Positions 33,243-41,580 of a DNA stretch of 64,000 nt are shown one piece after another. Position 1 is the first letter of the stretch. Each line of letters begins with the position of its first letter. Under the pieces are notes generated by a model. The model was given only the letters and a program-made list of their open reading frames with translations, searched no databases and had not been told where the DNA came from. The position numbers were made by a program, and so were the translations under genes. Source of the stretch: Mesorhizobium sp. YM1C-6-2 (lineage in GTDB: Bacteria > Pseudomonadota > Alphaproteobacteria > Rhizobiales > Rhizobiaceae); assembly GCF_003666685.1 (NCBI RefSeq), contig NZ_RCIZ01000006.1, positions 124,001 through 188,000 of the forward strand, given 5' to 3'.

Positions 33243-34115
33243 TCAGGCGGTGCGGTGACGGTGGTGGCGCACGCGCGAGCGGAGCACGCCGCGCGGGCCG
33301 GCAAGGATCGAGGCGAGATAGGCTACGCCCGCCGAAAGCACGATCGCCGGTCCAGAAGGCAGTGAGGCGTGGTACGACATCAAGAGTCCGGCCACGCAGG
33401 CGGCGAAACCGATCGCCAGCGCCAACAGGCACATCGGCTCGACGCGGCTCGTCCAGAAACGGGCTGCTGCCGCCGGCAGCATCATCAGGCCGACGGAAAG
33501 CAGCGTGCCCAGCGCCTGGAAGCCGCCGACGAGATTGAGTACGACCAGCCCCAGGAAGATGAAATGCACTGGTGTGCCGAGCCGGCTCACCGAGCGCAGG
33601 AACAGCGGGTCGAGGCATTCGGCGACCAAAGCGCGCCAGAAGACCGCGAGCGTCAAGAGCGTCACGCCGGCGATGGTGGCGATCAGCTTCAGCGCCTCGT
33701 CGTTCAGCGCCAGCACCGTGCCGAACAGCACATGCATCAAGTCGACGCTCGATCCCCGCAGCGACACGATCATCACGCCGAGCGCCAGCGAGATCAGGTA
33801 GAAGGCGGCGAGCGAGGCGTCCTCCTTCTGCACGGTGAAGCGCGACACCGCGCCGGCCCCCATCGCGACGATGACGCCGGCAACCAGGCCGCCGATCGTC
33901 ATCGGCACGATCTCCAGCCCGTAGAGCAGGAAGCCGGTCGCCGCACCCGGCAGGATGGCATGCGCCATCGCGTCGCCGGTCAGGCTCATGCGCCGCAGCA
34001 TCAGGAAAACGCCGACCGGGCAGGAGGAGAGGCAGAGCAGCAGCGAGCCGGCAAGCGCGCGCTGCATGAAACCGAACTCGACGAAGGGGGCGACGAGGAA
34101 GTCGTACATGATCAC
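33243..34115 (-). CDS. Metal ABC transporter permease (ZnuB-like)
   Basis: 290 aa with eight to nine membrane segments; LLLCLSSCPVGVFLMLRRMSL, GDAMAHAILPGAA and DLMHVLFG are ABC-3 permease blocks. Start overlaps the ATPase stop by four bases and the stop lies 21 bases before the binding-protein start. Works with both flanking products to import zinc. Confidence 0.93.
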   Translation of the reverse strand: MIMYDFLVAPFVEFGFMQRALAGSLLLCLSSCPVGVFLMLRRMSLTGDAMAHAILPGAATGFLLYGLEIVPMTIGGLVAGVIVAMGAGAVSRFTVQKEDASLAAFYLISLALGVMIVSLRGSSVDLMHVLFGTVLALNDEALKLIATIAGVTLLTLAVFWRALVAECLDPLFLRSVSRLGTPVHFIFLGLVVLNLVGGFQALGTLLSVGLMMLPAAAARFWTSRVEPMCLLALAIGFAACVAGLLMSYHASLPSGPAIVLSAGVAYLASILAGPRGVLRSRVRHHRHRTA

Positions 34116-34963
34116 GCCGCCCGCGGTCCTGTTTCGTGGTCGTGGCTGTCGTGCGCTTCGCCGTGCTCGTGATGATGGTGATGCCCGTGCGCATGCAGAT
34201 GCGCGTGATCGTCACCGCCATGCTCATGCGGCTCCGGCTCGCACCACGGCGCATCGTCGTGCCAGGCCTCGTCGAAGCGGCGCGCCCTCAGCAGATTCTC
34301 CGGCTTCAACGCCTCGACCGTCGGCCCCCACGCGATCGGCCGGCGGGCGAGCAGCAGCGTCTGCGGGAAATGCTGGCGTACGAGATCGAGGTCATGCGCG
34401 ACCACCATCACGGTGCGCTTCTCGCCGTGCCATCGCTTGATCAGCGCGACGAGGTCGGTGACGGTGCGCGCATCGACGGCGTTGAACGGCTCGTCGAGCA
34501 GTATGATTTCGGCGTCCTGCACCAGCACGCGGGCAAACAGCGCCCGCTGCAACTGGCCGCCCGACAGCGTGTCGATCGGACGCGCCTCGAAACCGTCCAT
34601 GCCGACCGCCATCAGCGCGCGCTTTACCGTCTCCCTGTCCTCGGCGGTATGGCGGCCGAGCAGCCCGCGCTTCGGCCACAGGCCCATCGAGACGAGGTCC
34701 ACCACCCGCGCCGGAAAGCTGCGGTCGAGTTCCGATTGCTGTGGCAGGTAGGCGATCCTGGCGCCCGGCGCCGTCAGGCTCACGCCCTCCATTGGCTTCA
34801 GCACGCCGACGATGCCCTTCATCAGGGTCGATTTGCCCGATCCGTTGGCGCCCACGATCGCCGTCAGCGAACCGGTCTTCACGGTGCCGTTCAGGTGATG
34901 CACCGCAGGGTGGCTGTTGTAGCCGAGCGTCAGGTCGCGAAATGTCAGGCTGGCTTCGGCCAT
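34112..34963 (-). CDS. Metal ABC transporter ATPase (ZnuC-like) with His-rich tail
   Basis: 283 aa. Walker A GANGSGKST, signature LSGGQLQRALFARVL, Walker B ILLDEPF and H-loop VAHDLD are all present. The C-terminal about 40 residues are extremely His-rich (HGHHHHHEHGEAHDSHDH), an unusual metal-binding tail that could buffer Zn in the cytoplasm. ATG 34963 starts the ABC fold directly; a GTG at 34981 is an alternative. First gene of the operon, behind a candidate Zur box. Confidence 0.93.
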   Translation of the reverse strand: MAEASLTFRDLTLGYNSHPAVHHLNGTVKTGSLTAIVGANGSGKSTLMKGIVGVLKPMEGVSLTAPGARIAYLPQQSELDRSFPARVVDLVSMGLWPKRGLLGRHTAEDRETVKRALMAVGMDGFEARPIDTLSGGQLQRALFARVLVQDAEIILLDEPFNAVDARTVTDLVALIKRWHGEKRTVMVVAHDLDLVRQHFPQTLLLARRPIAWGPTVEALKPENLLRARRFDEAWHDDAPWCEPEPHEHGGDDHAHLHAHGHHHHHEHGEAHDSHDHETGPRAA

Positions 34964-34997
34964 GGGATCCGGTTGCTCCACATGGCGCTTTGGGTAT

Positions 34998-35015
34998 GTG
35001 ATGTTATTACATTAG
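34998..35015. promoter_or_regulatory. Candidate Zur box
   Basis: GTGATGTTATTACATTAG, an AT-rich partial palindrome around ATGT/ACAT located 35 bases upstream of the zinc-transporter ATPase start. It resembles rhizobial zinc-uptake-regulator sites of the TGTTATTACAT type (recalled). Confidence 0.55.
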
Positions 35016-35165
35016 TCAATTGCGCCGACGCGGAAATTTCTCTCTCGGCGGGTATCGGCTGGGGATAGCGGATTTGCGCGGCCGCAGGGGATTTCGGCCG
35101 CTCGCACTTGCCTTTCCTGCCGTGCAATCTATGGAGAACCAGCAAAAACAGGAAGGAAGCCATCA

Positions 35166-35510
35166 ATGAGCATTCGCCGCATCGACGCCGGTCCGCGCAT
35201 GAGCGACATCGTCATCCACAACAACACCGTCTACCTGGCCGGCCAGGTCGGCGAAGGCGCGACCGTCGCCGAGCAGACCAAGGACACCCTGGCGAAGATC
35301 GACGCGCTGCTCGCCAAGGCAGGCTCAAGCAAGTCGAAGCTCCTGCAGACCATCATCTGGCTCGACGACATGGCCAATTTCGGCGAGATGAATGCGGTCT
35401 GGGACGCCTGGGTCGATCCCGCCAACACGCCCGCCCGCGCGACCGGTGAAGCCAAGCTCGCGGCGCCGAAATACAAGGTCGAGATCATCGTGGTTGCGGC
35501 GCTGGACTGA
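35166..35510 (+). CDS. RidA/YjgF-family protein
   Basis: 114 aa. RidA fold blocks: HNNTVYLAGQVGEGATV, TKDTLAKIDALLAKAGSSKSKLLQTIIWL, DDMANFGEMNAVWDAWV and a C-terminal VEIIVVAALD. The conserved arginine is present in PARATGEAKL. RidA enzymes hydrolyse reactive enamine/imine intermediates from PLP enzymes. The start has an AGGAAGGA Shine-Dalgarno sequence; a terminator follows. Confidence 0.92.
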   Translation: MSIRRIDAGPRMSDIVIHNNTVYLAGQVGEGATVAEQTKDTLAKIDALLAKAGSSKSKLLQTIIWLDDMANFGEMNAVWDAWVDPANTPARATGEAKLAAPKYKVEIIVVAALD

Positions 35511-35536
35511 TCCTTCGCGCCATCCACGACTTCCGG

Positions 35537-35560
35537 ACGGCCGCCTCGTGCGGCCGTTTT
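35537..35560 (+). terminator. Rho-independent terminator after RidA gene
   Basis: ACGGCCGC-CTCGT-GCGGCCGT followed by TTT, 27 bases after the stop. Confidence 0.8.
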
Positions 35561-35631
35561 CGATTCTGGCAGGCAAAAAAATCTTCTCCATGCCCCAAGG
35601 AATGCCTCAAAGCTCTCGTCCAAGCTGACAA

Positions 35632-36195
35632 ATGACGGCGATGATGCTGGACGACATCGAGCCTTCCGATCTCGATCTGATCGCAGGCGCGCAGCAGGGG
35701 GACAGGGCGGCTTTCGGCAAGCTTGTCGAGAGACACTACGATTTCGTCTATCGCGTCGCCTGGCGCTGGTCGGGCCGCAAGGCCGATGCCGAGGACATAG
35801 CGCAGGAGGTCTGCATCCGGCTCGGCCGGGCGATCGGCACCTATCGCGGCGGCGGTGCCTTCACCACCTGGCTCTACGCCGTCACGCTCAACGCCGCACG
35901 CGACCTTTCGCGCAGACAGGCGCGGGAAACGGCGAAGGCCGAAGCCTTCGGCCGGCATGCGCTGGTCGAAGGGCAGGGTACGCCCGATGCCGACGACAGG
36001 GCCGAGAGGCTCTGGGCAGCGGTGCGCGAACTGCCGGGCAAGCAGCGCGATGCGGTGCTGCTGGTCTATGGCGAGGGCTTGAGCCACGCCGCCGCGGCGG
36101 ACGCGATGGCCTGCGCGGAGGCGACCGTCTCGTGGCACATCCATGAAGCGAAGAAGCGGCTGAAGGCGCTGATGCTTTCGGCCGGGGAAGGTTGA
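35632..36195 (+). CDS. ECF-type RNA polymerase sigma factor
   Basis: 187 aa sigma-70 family member: region 2 (FGKLVERHYDFVYRVAWRWSGRKADAEDIAQEVCI) and region 4 with HTH (LPGKQRDAVLLVYGEGLSHAAAADAM and EATVSWHIHEAKKRLK). No anti-sigma gene with the usual ZAS motif follows; instead a membrane-anchored VWA protein starts immediately at the stop, suggesting that protein may be the regulatory partner. Confidence 0.92.
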   Translation: MTAMMLDDIEPSDLDLIAGAQQGDRAAFGKLVERHYDFVYRVAWRWSGRKADAEDIAQEVCIRLGRAIGTYRGGGAFTTWLYAVTLNAARDLSRRQARETAKAEAFGRHALVEGQGTPDADDRAERLWAAVRELPGKQRDAVLLVYGEGLSHAAAADAMACAEATVSWHIHEAKKRLKALMLSAGEG

Positions 36196-36197
36196 CC

Positions 36198-38264
36198 ATG
36201 GTCGACGACAACGAACTCAAGCGGCTCGCGCGCCTCCGGGCGCCGGCCCCGGACGCCGAGGCCAGGGCGCGCGCGCTTGCCGCCGCCATGCAGGCGTTCG
36301 ACGAGAAGAATTCTGCAACGGCCCCCCAAGGATCGGAAAGCCGCCTGCGTCTCACGGATCGCATAACCAGGATCTGGAGAGCTATGATGCAAAAGAAGCT
36401 GCTTGCGACGCCGGCGATCGCCGGATTGGTGGCGCTGCCGATCGCCGGCTACGCGGCGTTCTATCTGATGGAGGAATCGCCGTTCCGTTTCGATGCGGGC
36501 GAGGTTGCCGAGGCCCCTGTGGTGCGGCAGGAGACGACCGCGGCCGAGCCGGCGAAGGAGAAGGAAGCCTTCGCCGCCTCAGAGAGCCGGGACGTGCTGA
36601 ACCGGTTGCAGGTCGTGCCGGAAGCGGCTCCGAAGCCGGAAGCGCCGGCGAACTACGCGATGCCGCAGGCCGATGAACTGTCCAGCGATGCCAGCGGCCT
36701 TGCTGCGCCGGCGCCGGCACTCCAAGGCGGCCGCGTCGGTGTGGCGCCGAGCGTTTCCGCGACCTCCAAGTCGATGCGCGAGCAGTCGGCGGGCGCTGCG
36801 CCGCCGACCGACATCCTGCCGCCGATGGAGGAAAACCGCGATCGCTTCGCCGAGTTCAAGACAAACCCGGTGCACGCAACCGCGACCGATCCCGTTTCCA
36901 CCTTCTCGATCGATGTCGACACCGCCTCCTATTCCTTCGTGCGGCGCTCGCTGAAGGAAGGCGTTTTGCCCCAGCCCGACACGGTGCGGGTCGAGGAGAT
37001 GGTCAACTACTTCCCCTACGACTGGAAGGGGCCGGATAGCGCGTCCACGCCGTTCAACTCGACCGTCACGGTCATGCCGACGCCGTGGAACCAGCACACC
37101 AGGCTGATGCATGTCGCCATCAAGGGGTTTGACGTGCAGCCGGCCGAGCAGCCGCGCGCCAACCTCGTCTTCCTGATCGACGTCTCCGGCTCGATGAACG
37201 AGCCCGACAAGCTGCCGCTTCTCCAGTCGGCTTTCCGCCTGCTGGTGACGAAGCTGAACCCGGAGGACACGGTCTCCATCGTCACCTATGCCGGCGACGC
37301 CGGCACGGTGCTGGAGCCGACGAAGGTATCCGAGCGGGCGAAGATACTCTCCGCGATCGACAATTTGCGGCCGGGCGGCTCGACGGCGGGCGAGGCCGGC
37401 ATTCGCGAGGCCTACCGCCTGGCGCAGGACTCTTTCGTGCAGGGCGGCGTCAACCGCGTCATGCTCGCCACCGACGGAGATTTCAACGTCGGCCAGTCGG
37501 ACGACGAGGATCTCAAGCGCATCATCGAGGAGAAGCGCAAGTCCGGCGTCTTCCTGTCGGTGTTCGGTTTCGGCCGCGGCAATCTCAACGACCGGATGAT
37601 GCAGACGATCGCGCAGAACGGCAATGGCACCGCCGCCTATATCGACACGCTGGCCGAGGCGGAAAAGGTGCTGGTCGAGGATTCCGCCTCGACGCTCTTC
37701 CCGATCGCCAAGGACGTGAAGATCCAGGTCGAGTTCAACCCGGCGGCCGTCTCCGAATACCGTCTGATCGGCTATGAGACGCGCGCTCTCAACCGCGAGG
37801 ATTTCAACAACGACCGCGTCGACGCCGGCGAGATCGGCTCGGGCCATTCGGTGACGGCGATCTACGAGATCACGCCGAAGGGCAGCCCGGCAGAGATGAT
37901 GGACCCGCTGCGCTACGGCGAGGCGTCCAGCCAAAACGGCGGCGTCGCCAATGCCGACGAATATGCATTCGTGAAAATCCGCTACAAGCTGCCGACGGAG
38001 GACGTCTCGAAGCTGATCGAGACGCCGGTGACGAAAGCGAACGAGGTCGCGTCCTTCAATGCTGCGGGCGCCGACCAGCGGTTTTCCGTTGCTGTCGCAG
38101 CCTTCGGCCAGAAGCTGCGCGGCACCGACCAGACAGCTTCCTTCGGTTACGACAGGATCATGGAGATCGCCACCGCCGCGCGGGGGGCCGATCCCTACGG
38201 CTACCGCGCGGAGTTCCTGTCGCTGTTGCGCCTGGCATCGGCGCTCGACCGGGAAGACAGATAG
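36198..38264 (+). CDS. Membrane-anchored VWA-domain protein (YfbK-like, DUF3520)
   Basis: 688 aa. Cytoplasmic N-terminus (about 65 aa), one membrane helix (LLATPAIAGLVALPIAGYAAF), an Ala/Pro-rich linker, a VWA-associated domain starting FSIDVDTASYSF, the VWA domain with MIDAS DVSGSMNEP, then a C-terminal DUF3520-like domain. The N-terminal cytoplasmic part before the helix fits an anti-sigma-like role towards the preceding sigma factor, whose gene is adjacent. Start ATG 36198 (a TTG at 36192 overlaps the sigma stop). The function in cells is unknown. Confidence 0.88.
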   Translation: MVDDNELKRLARLRAPAPDAEARARALAAAMQAFDEKNSATAPQGSESRLRLTDRITRIWRAMMQKKLLATPAIAGLVALPIAGYAAFYLMEESPFRFDAGEVAEAPVVRQETTAAEPAKEKEAFAASESRDVLNRLQVVPEAAPKPEAPANYAMPQADELSSDASGLAAPAPALQGGRVGVAPSVSATSKSMREQSAGAAPPTDILPPMEENRDRFAEFKTNPVHATATDPVSTFSIDVDTASYSFVRRSLKEGVLPQPDTVRVEEMVNYFPYDWKGPDSASTPFNSTVTVMPTPWNQHTRLMHVAIKGFDVQPAEQPRANLVFLIDVSGSMNEPDKLPLLQSAFRLLVTKLNPEDTVSIVTYAGDAGTVLEPTKVSERAKILSAIDNLRPGGSTAGEAGIREAYRLAQDSFVQGGVNRVMLATDGDFNVGQSDDEDLKRIIEEKRKSGVFLSVFGFGRGNLNDRMMQTIAQNGNGTAAYIDTLAEAEKVLVEDSASTLFPIAKDVKIQVEFNPAAVSEYRLIGYETRALNREDFNNDRVDAGEIGSGHSVTAIYEITPKGSPAEMMDPLRYGEASSQNGGVANADEYAFVKIRYKLPTEDVSKLIETPVTKANEVASFNAAGADQRFSVAVAAFGQKLRGTDQTASFGYDRIMEIATAARGADPYGYRAEFLSLLRLASALDREDR

Positions 38265-38309
38265 CCCGCCCTTGTCTCGAGCGGGGCGTGCCGGATGAGC
38301 GGGCGAGGC

Positions 38310-38341
38310 GGCCGGCGGAGAGCTTCTCCGCCGGCCCTTTC
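38310..38341 (+). terminator. Rho-independent terminator after VWA gene
   Basis: 12-bp perfect arms GGCCGGCGGAGA / TCTCCGCCGGCC with 3-base loop, followed by CTTT, 45 bases after the stop. Confidence 0.75.
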
Positions 38342-38458
38342 CTATCAGGCAAAACGAAGGCGCTGGTGGCTGTCAGGAGTGGTTCCGCCGTGGCGTGCGC
38401 TTCCGACGGTGATTTTGTATGTAGCTCGGAGCACATCACCGGATTAAAGGCCCCCCGC

Positions 38459-38914
38459 ATGCCGGATCGCCAACTCGACGAATGGGACATTTCGCATAGG
38501 GGTCTGCGCTCGCTGTCATCTCCCGAGATCAAGCGCTTCTGGGAAGGCTACATCGCCTTCCGCAAGCCGGTTGAAATCGTGCACGGCAGTCTCTGGTCGC
38601 GCTGGCGCCGGGTGGCCGACGATCTCGTGCTCTCGCTCTATCTGACCAACCGCAGCGTCGGCCTCTTCGTCAGGGGCGAGCGCGGGGAGGGCTGGGCTAC
38701 AACCGTGAATCGGCTGGCTTCCTACGAGCCCCGGCTCGGCGAGGCGCTGGACGCCAGCCTGCGCGGCTACGAGGGCTGCTGCTACCTCAGCAATTTCCCG
38801 CTGCCGGTCACCGATCCGGCAAGCTGGCCGCGCGGCTATGAGTGGCTGGAGGAACGGGAAGAGAACTATCATCGCGTGCTGAGCGAAACGTGTGGTTCCC
38901 CTGACGCTGCGTAA
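38459..38914 (+). CDS. Hypothetical protein
   Basis: 151 aa from MPDRQLDEWDISH (ATG 38459). Soluble, rich in Trp and Arg, with KRFWEGYIAFRKPVEIVHGSLWSRWRR, SVGLFVRGERGEGW and CCYLSNFPLPV. No recognised domain. The 57 open codons upstream overlap the preceding terminator and are unlikely to be coding. Adjacent DoxX gene begins 76 bases after its stop on the same strand. Confidence 0.65.
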   Translation: MPDRQLDEWDISHRGLRSLSSPEIKRFWEGYIAFRKPVEIVHGSLWSRWRRVADDLVLSLYLTNRSVGLFVRGERGEGWATTVNRLASYEPRLGEALDASLRGYEGCCYLSNFPLPVTDPASWPRGYEWLEEREENYHRVLSETCGSPDAA

Positions 38915-38990
38915 AATCACGGAAACGTATGATGACAGGCTGCGGCGGCGCTGGATATTGCGGTGCAACATTCAGACCGAAAGGCACCCG

Positions 38991-39395
38991 ATGACCGGCA
39001 AGCTCGACATGTGGCAACCCTATGCGCTCAGCCTGCTGCGCATCGTGTCGGCGCTGGTTGCCTTCAGCTACGGCGTGCAGAAGGTCCTAGGCTTTCCGAT
39101 CGCCGACGGCCCGCCCCTCTATTCGCTGTCGTGGATCGCCGGCGTGCTCGAGCTGATCCTCGGCTTCTTCCTGCTTATCGGTTTCAAGAGCCGCTGTGCG
39201 GCCTTCGTGCTGTCGGGCCTGATGGCGTTCGCCTATTTCCTCCGGCACGCGCCGCAGGATTTCTTCCCGGCGCAGAACGGCGGCGTGTCGGCCATCCTGT
39301 TCTGCTTCATCTTCTTCTATCTTTTCTTCGCCGGGCCGGGACCGGTCAGCGTCGACGCCGCGATCAAGGACGGCAAGGCCAACGCAGCGGCCTGA
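38991..39395 (+). CDS. DoxX-family membrane protein, copy 2
   Basis: 134 aa with the same layout as the copy at 26483: LRIVSALVAFSYGVQKVLGF, LELILGFFLLIGFKSRC, RHAPQDFFPAQNGG, CFIFFYLFFAGPGPVSVD. Start MTGKLDMW chosen by alignment with the paralogue; about 30 codons of open frame upstream are not conserved-looking. It converges on the homocysteine methyltransferase gene, so again a DoxX copy sits beside methyl-group genes. Confidence 0.85.
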   Translation: MTGKLDMWQPYALSLLRIVSALVAFSYGVQKVLGFPIADGPPLYSLSWIAGVLELILGFFLLIGFKSRCAAFVLSGLMAFAYFLRHAPQDFFPAQNGGVSAILFCFIFFYLFFAGPGPVSVDAAIKDGKANAAA

Positions 39396-39410
39396 TCCGC
39401 CGCCGCGGCT

Positions 39411-40430
39411 TCAGGCCCTGCGGCGGCGCTCGCGGCGGCCTTCGCCGCCCTCGGCCCCGGCGCCGCTCTTGTCGGCGGTCTTGTTGCGCAGCGGACCGAT
39501 GCGTTCGACGATCGTCTCGACGGTCGGCCGTTCCGCCTTCACATGGCTGTCGAGTGCCTTGCGCATCGCCGCAAGGTGTCCGAACGACGTGCCGCAGCAG
39601 CCGCCGACGATCTTCGCGCCGGCGTCGACCGCCAGCCGCACATAGTCCGACATCAGCTCTGGCGTGCCGGAATAGTGGATTTCCGTGCCGCGGAATTCGG
39701 GGATGCCGCAATTGCCTTTGACGATGATCGTCGCGTCCGGCTTGGCCGCGCTCATGTCGAGCAGCGAGGAGAGGATGTCCGACGCGCCGACGCCGCAATT
39801 GGCGCCCACCGCCACCGCATCCTCCGACAGACCGTCCGCGACGCCGTGCACGTCCTTCGGCGCCAGGCCCATCATCGAGCGGCCGGCGGTGTCGAAGGAG
39901 AAGGTGTAGGTATAGGGCAGGCCGACGCGGATCGCCGCCTCGGCGGCGGCCTTGGCCTCGCCGGGCGCCGACATCGTCTCGATCCACGCCACTTCCGCGC
40001 CGCCTTCCTTGAGGCCCGCGATCTGCTCGGCGAAAGCGTCCACCGCCTCGTCATAGGTCATGGCGCCCAGCGGCTCCAGCAGCTCGCCGGTCGGCCCGAC
40101 GGAGCCGGCGACGATCACCTTGCGGCCGGCCTTGTCGGCGACCTCGCGCGCGATCTCGGCGGCGCGCTTGTTCAGTTCGTGCACGCGGTCCTGCGCATTG
40201 TGCAGCTTCAACCGCTGGCGGGTGCCGCCGAAGGAGTTGGTGAGGATGATGTCGGCGCCGGCGTCGACGAAATTCTGGTGCAGGGCGGTGATCTTCTCCG
40301 GAGCCGTCTCGTTCCACAGTTCCGGCGCCTCGCCGGAGGCCAGCCCCATGTTGAACAGGTTGGTGCCGGTGGCGCCGTCGGCGAGGAGAACGCCTTTTTC
40401 GGCGAGCAGGGCGTCGATCGGGTTGGTCAT
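39411..40430 (-). CDS. bmt: Homocysteine/betaine methyltransferase (Bmt, Zn-dependent)
   Basis: 339 aa Pfam homocysteine S-methyltransferase barrel: ADGATGTNL, DIILTNSFGGT, GSVGPTGELL, and zinc cysteines C212 (GANCG), C278 and C279 (GGCCGTS). The family includes bacterial Bmt, which takes a methyl from glycine betaine or another donor to make methionine without B12. The C-terminal 20 residues are an Arg/Gly tail (GGEGRRERRRRA) like those on the corrinoid proteins. It has the SahR-like palindrome directly upstream, in agreement with a methionine-cycle role. Donor not proven; Mmu-type use of S-methylmethionine is an alternative. Confidence 0.85.
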   Translation of the reverse strand: MTNPIDALLAEKGVLLADGATGTNLFNMGLASGEAPELWNETAPEKITALHQNFVDAGADIILTNSFGGTRQRLKLHNAQDRVHELNKRAAEIAREVADKAGRKVIVAGSVGPTGELLEPLGAMTYDEAVDAFAEQIAGLKEGGAEVAWIETMSAPGEAKAAAEAAIRVGLPYTYTFSFDTAGRSMMGLAPKDVHGVADGLSEDAVAVGANCGVGASDILSSLLDMSAAKPDATIIVKGNCGIPEFRGTEIHYSGTPELMSDYVRLAVDAGAKIVGGCCGTSFGHLAAMRKALDSHVKAERPTVETIVERIGPLRNKTADKSGAGAEGGEGRRERRRRA

Positions 40431-40466
40431 CGTGACACGGCTTTCAAAGGGATGAATTCAGATAAG

Positions 40467-40488
40467 GATATAAAGAAGTCTTTATGTC
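40467..40488. promoter_or_regulatory. SahR-like palindrome upstream of bmt
   Basis: GATATAAAGA-AG-TCTTTATGTC, 10-bp arms with one mismatch, 37 bases before the bmt start; the same arms occur at 20079-20100 before the folate:corrinoid methyltransferase gene. Confidence 0.75.
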
Positions 40489-40509
40489 GGGTCAATAAAA
40501 TAGCTGATA

Positions 40510-41361
40510 TCAGGCCGCATCGAAATCCATATCCGCCAGTGCCCGGGCATGAGCCGCCGCTTCGTGCGCGTTGACGTCGGCGGCGCGGATCAGGTTGTCG
40601 AAATGCTTGGTCAGGGTGCGGATCGTCTCCGTCGCGTTGAGCACCAGATACATGTCGCCGGCATAGATCGCCGCCCGATACGGCCCGAAGATCGTGTAGG
40701 GCACCGAGTAGCGCAGCCGGCCGTCATAGAGGAACAGGCGGAAGGTCGGGTAGAGGTCGTCGAGCAGGTTCGCCATGTGGCTGAGCTGCGCCCGGCGCTC
40801 GTGCTCGGGAAAGCCGCTCCAGACGCCGAGCCCCCGCGCGAAGACGTCGAGCGTGTGGCGCGGCATGCAGACCTCCATGTCGGTCTCCGGCCGCCGGTTG
40901 TAGTCGATGCGGTACTGCGTCTCGTCCGCCTGCTGCTCGCGGCTGCGGTTCGATATGTCCGCCTCGTAGTCGACCAGCGCCTGGGTCCTCAGCAGGTCGG
41001 GAATGCCGGCCGGTACGTAGCGTATCTTGGTGCCGACCGCCTCTGCGTGCCAGCGCGCGAGCAGGGTGCGTCCGAACGCGCCGTCGCCTTCCTCGATCTC
41101 CACGCTCCGGCGGATCTCGCCGGTCAGGCCCTCGTCCTGGCTCAAGCCCAGCAGCCAGTCGAGCGAGACCTTGTGCTCGGCGGCTATGTTGAGCAGCGTT
41201 TCGGCGCGGGGCAGGCGGGTCGAGGCTCCCGACAGCAGTTGCGACAGCGCCGAGCGGTCGATCCCCACCGCGGCCGCGAATGCCGACTGGTTCTGGTCGG
41301 AGCGCTGGAGAAGCAGTTTCAGGCGATCGCGAAAGACGCTTGAGAGATTGCGCTTGTCCAT
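40510..41361 (-). CDS. XRE-family regulator with C-terminal sensor domain
   Basis: 283 aa: HTH at about 10-75 (LLQRSDQNQSAFAAAVGIDR, SALSQLLSG) and a long C-terminal domain with WHAEAVGTKIRYVPAGIPD and YSVPYTIFGPYRAAIYAGDMYLVL, which reads like a ligand-sensing module of unknown type. Divergent from the desaturase cassette, whose 219-bp shared region contains two inverted repeats, so it is the likely local regulator. It is upstream of bmt in the same direction, 80 bases away, but bmt has its own operator. Confidence 0.88.
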   Translation of the reverse strand: MDKRNLSSVFRDRLKLLLQRSDQNQSAFAAAVGIDRSALSQLLSGASTRLPRAETLLNIAAEHKVSLDWLLGLSQDEGLTGEIRRSVEIEEGDGAFGRTLLARWHAEAVGTKIRYVPAGIPDLLRTQALVDYEADISNRSREQQADETQYRIDYNRRPETDMEVCMPRHTLDVFARGLGVWSGFPEHERRAQLSHMANLLDDLYPTFRLFLYDGRLRYSVPYTIFGPYRAAIYAGDMYLVLNATETIRTLTKHFDNLIRAADVNAHEAAAHARALADMDFDAA

Positions 41362-41466
41362 CTTAGCTCCAAACCGGATTCGATTTCCGTTCCCCAGGGT
41401 AAATACGGGTCATTCCGGAACGAGAATCCCCAAGAAGTTTACATAACACAACAATTGATGATTTTG

Positions 41467-41494
41467 ATGCGCAAAATCTACATCTTGTGCGCAT
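41467..41494. promoter_or_regulatory. Inverted repeat ATGCGCA...TGCGCAT
   Basis: 7-bp perfect arms separated by 14 bases in the divergent region between the XRE regulator and the desaturase gene. Candidate operator of the XRE protein. Confidence 0.45.
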
Positions 41495-41509
41495 TGTCTC
41501 ATTGTGAAC

Positions 41510-41541
41510 CGGTCATCACTCCTGACACAATGCTGTCAGGA
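41510..41541 (+). promoter_or_regulatory. Shared upstream element with TCCTGACA/TGTCAGGA palindrome
   Basis: CGGTCATCACTCCTGACACAA at 41510-41530 matches 18 of 21 bases with 51442-51462 upstream of the MFS gene. Here it continues into a perfect 8-bp inverted repeat TCCTGACA(41520)-CAATGC-TGTCAGGA(41541). It lies 40-70 bases before the desaturase start. Confidence 0.55.
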
Positions 41542-41580
41542 ATCGCGAGATTCCGACTTCTGGGGGCAGTGGTCGAGGGC

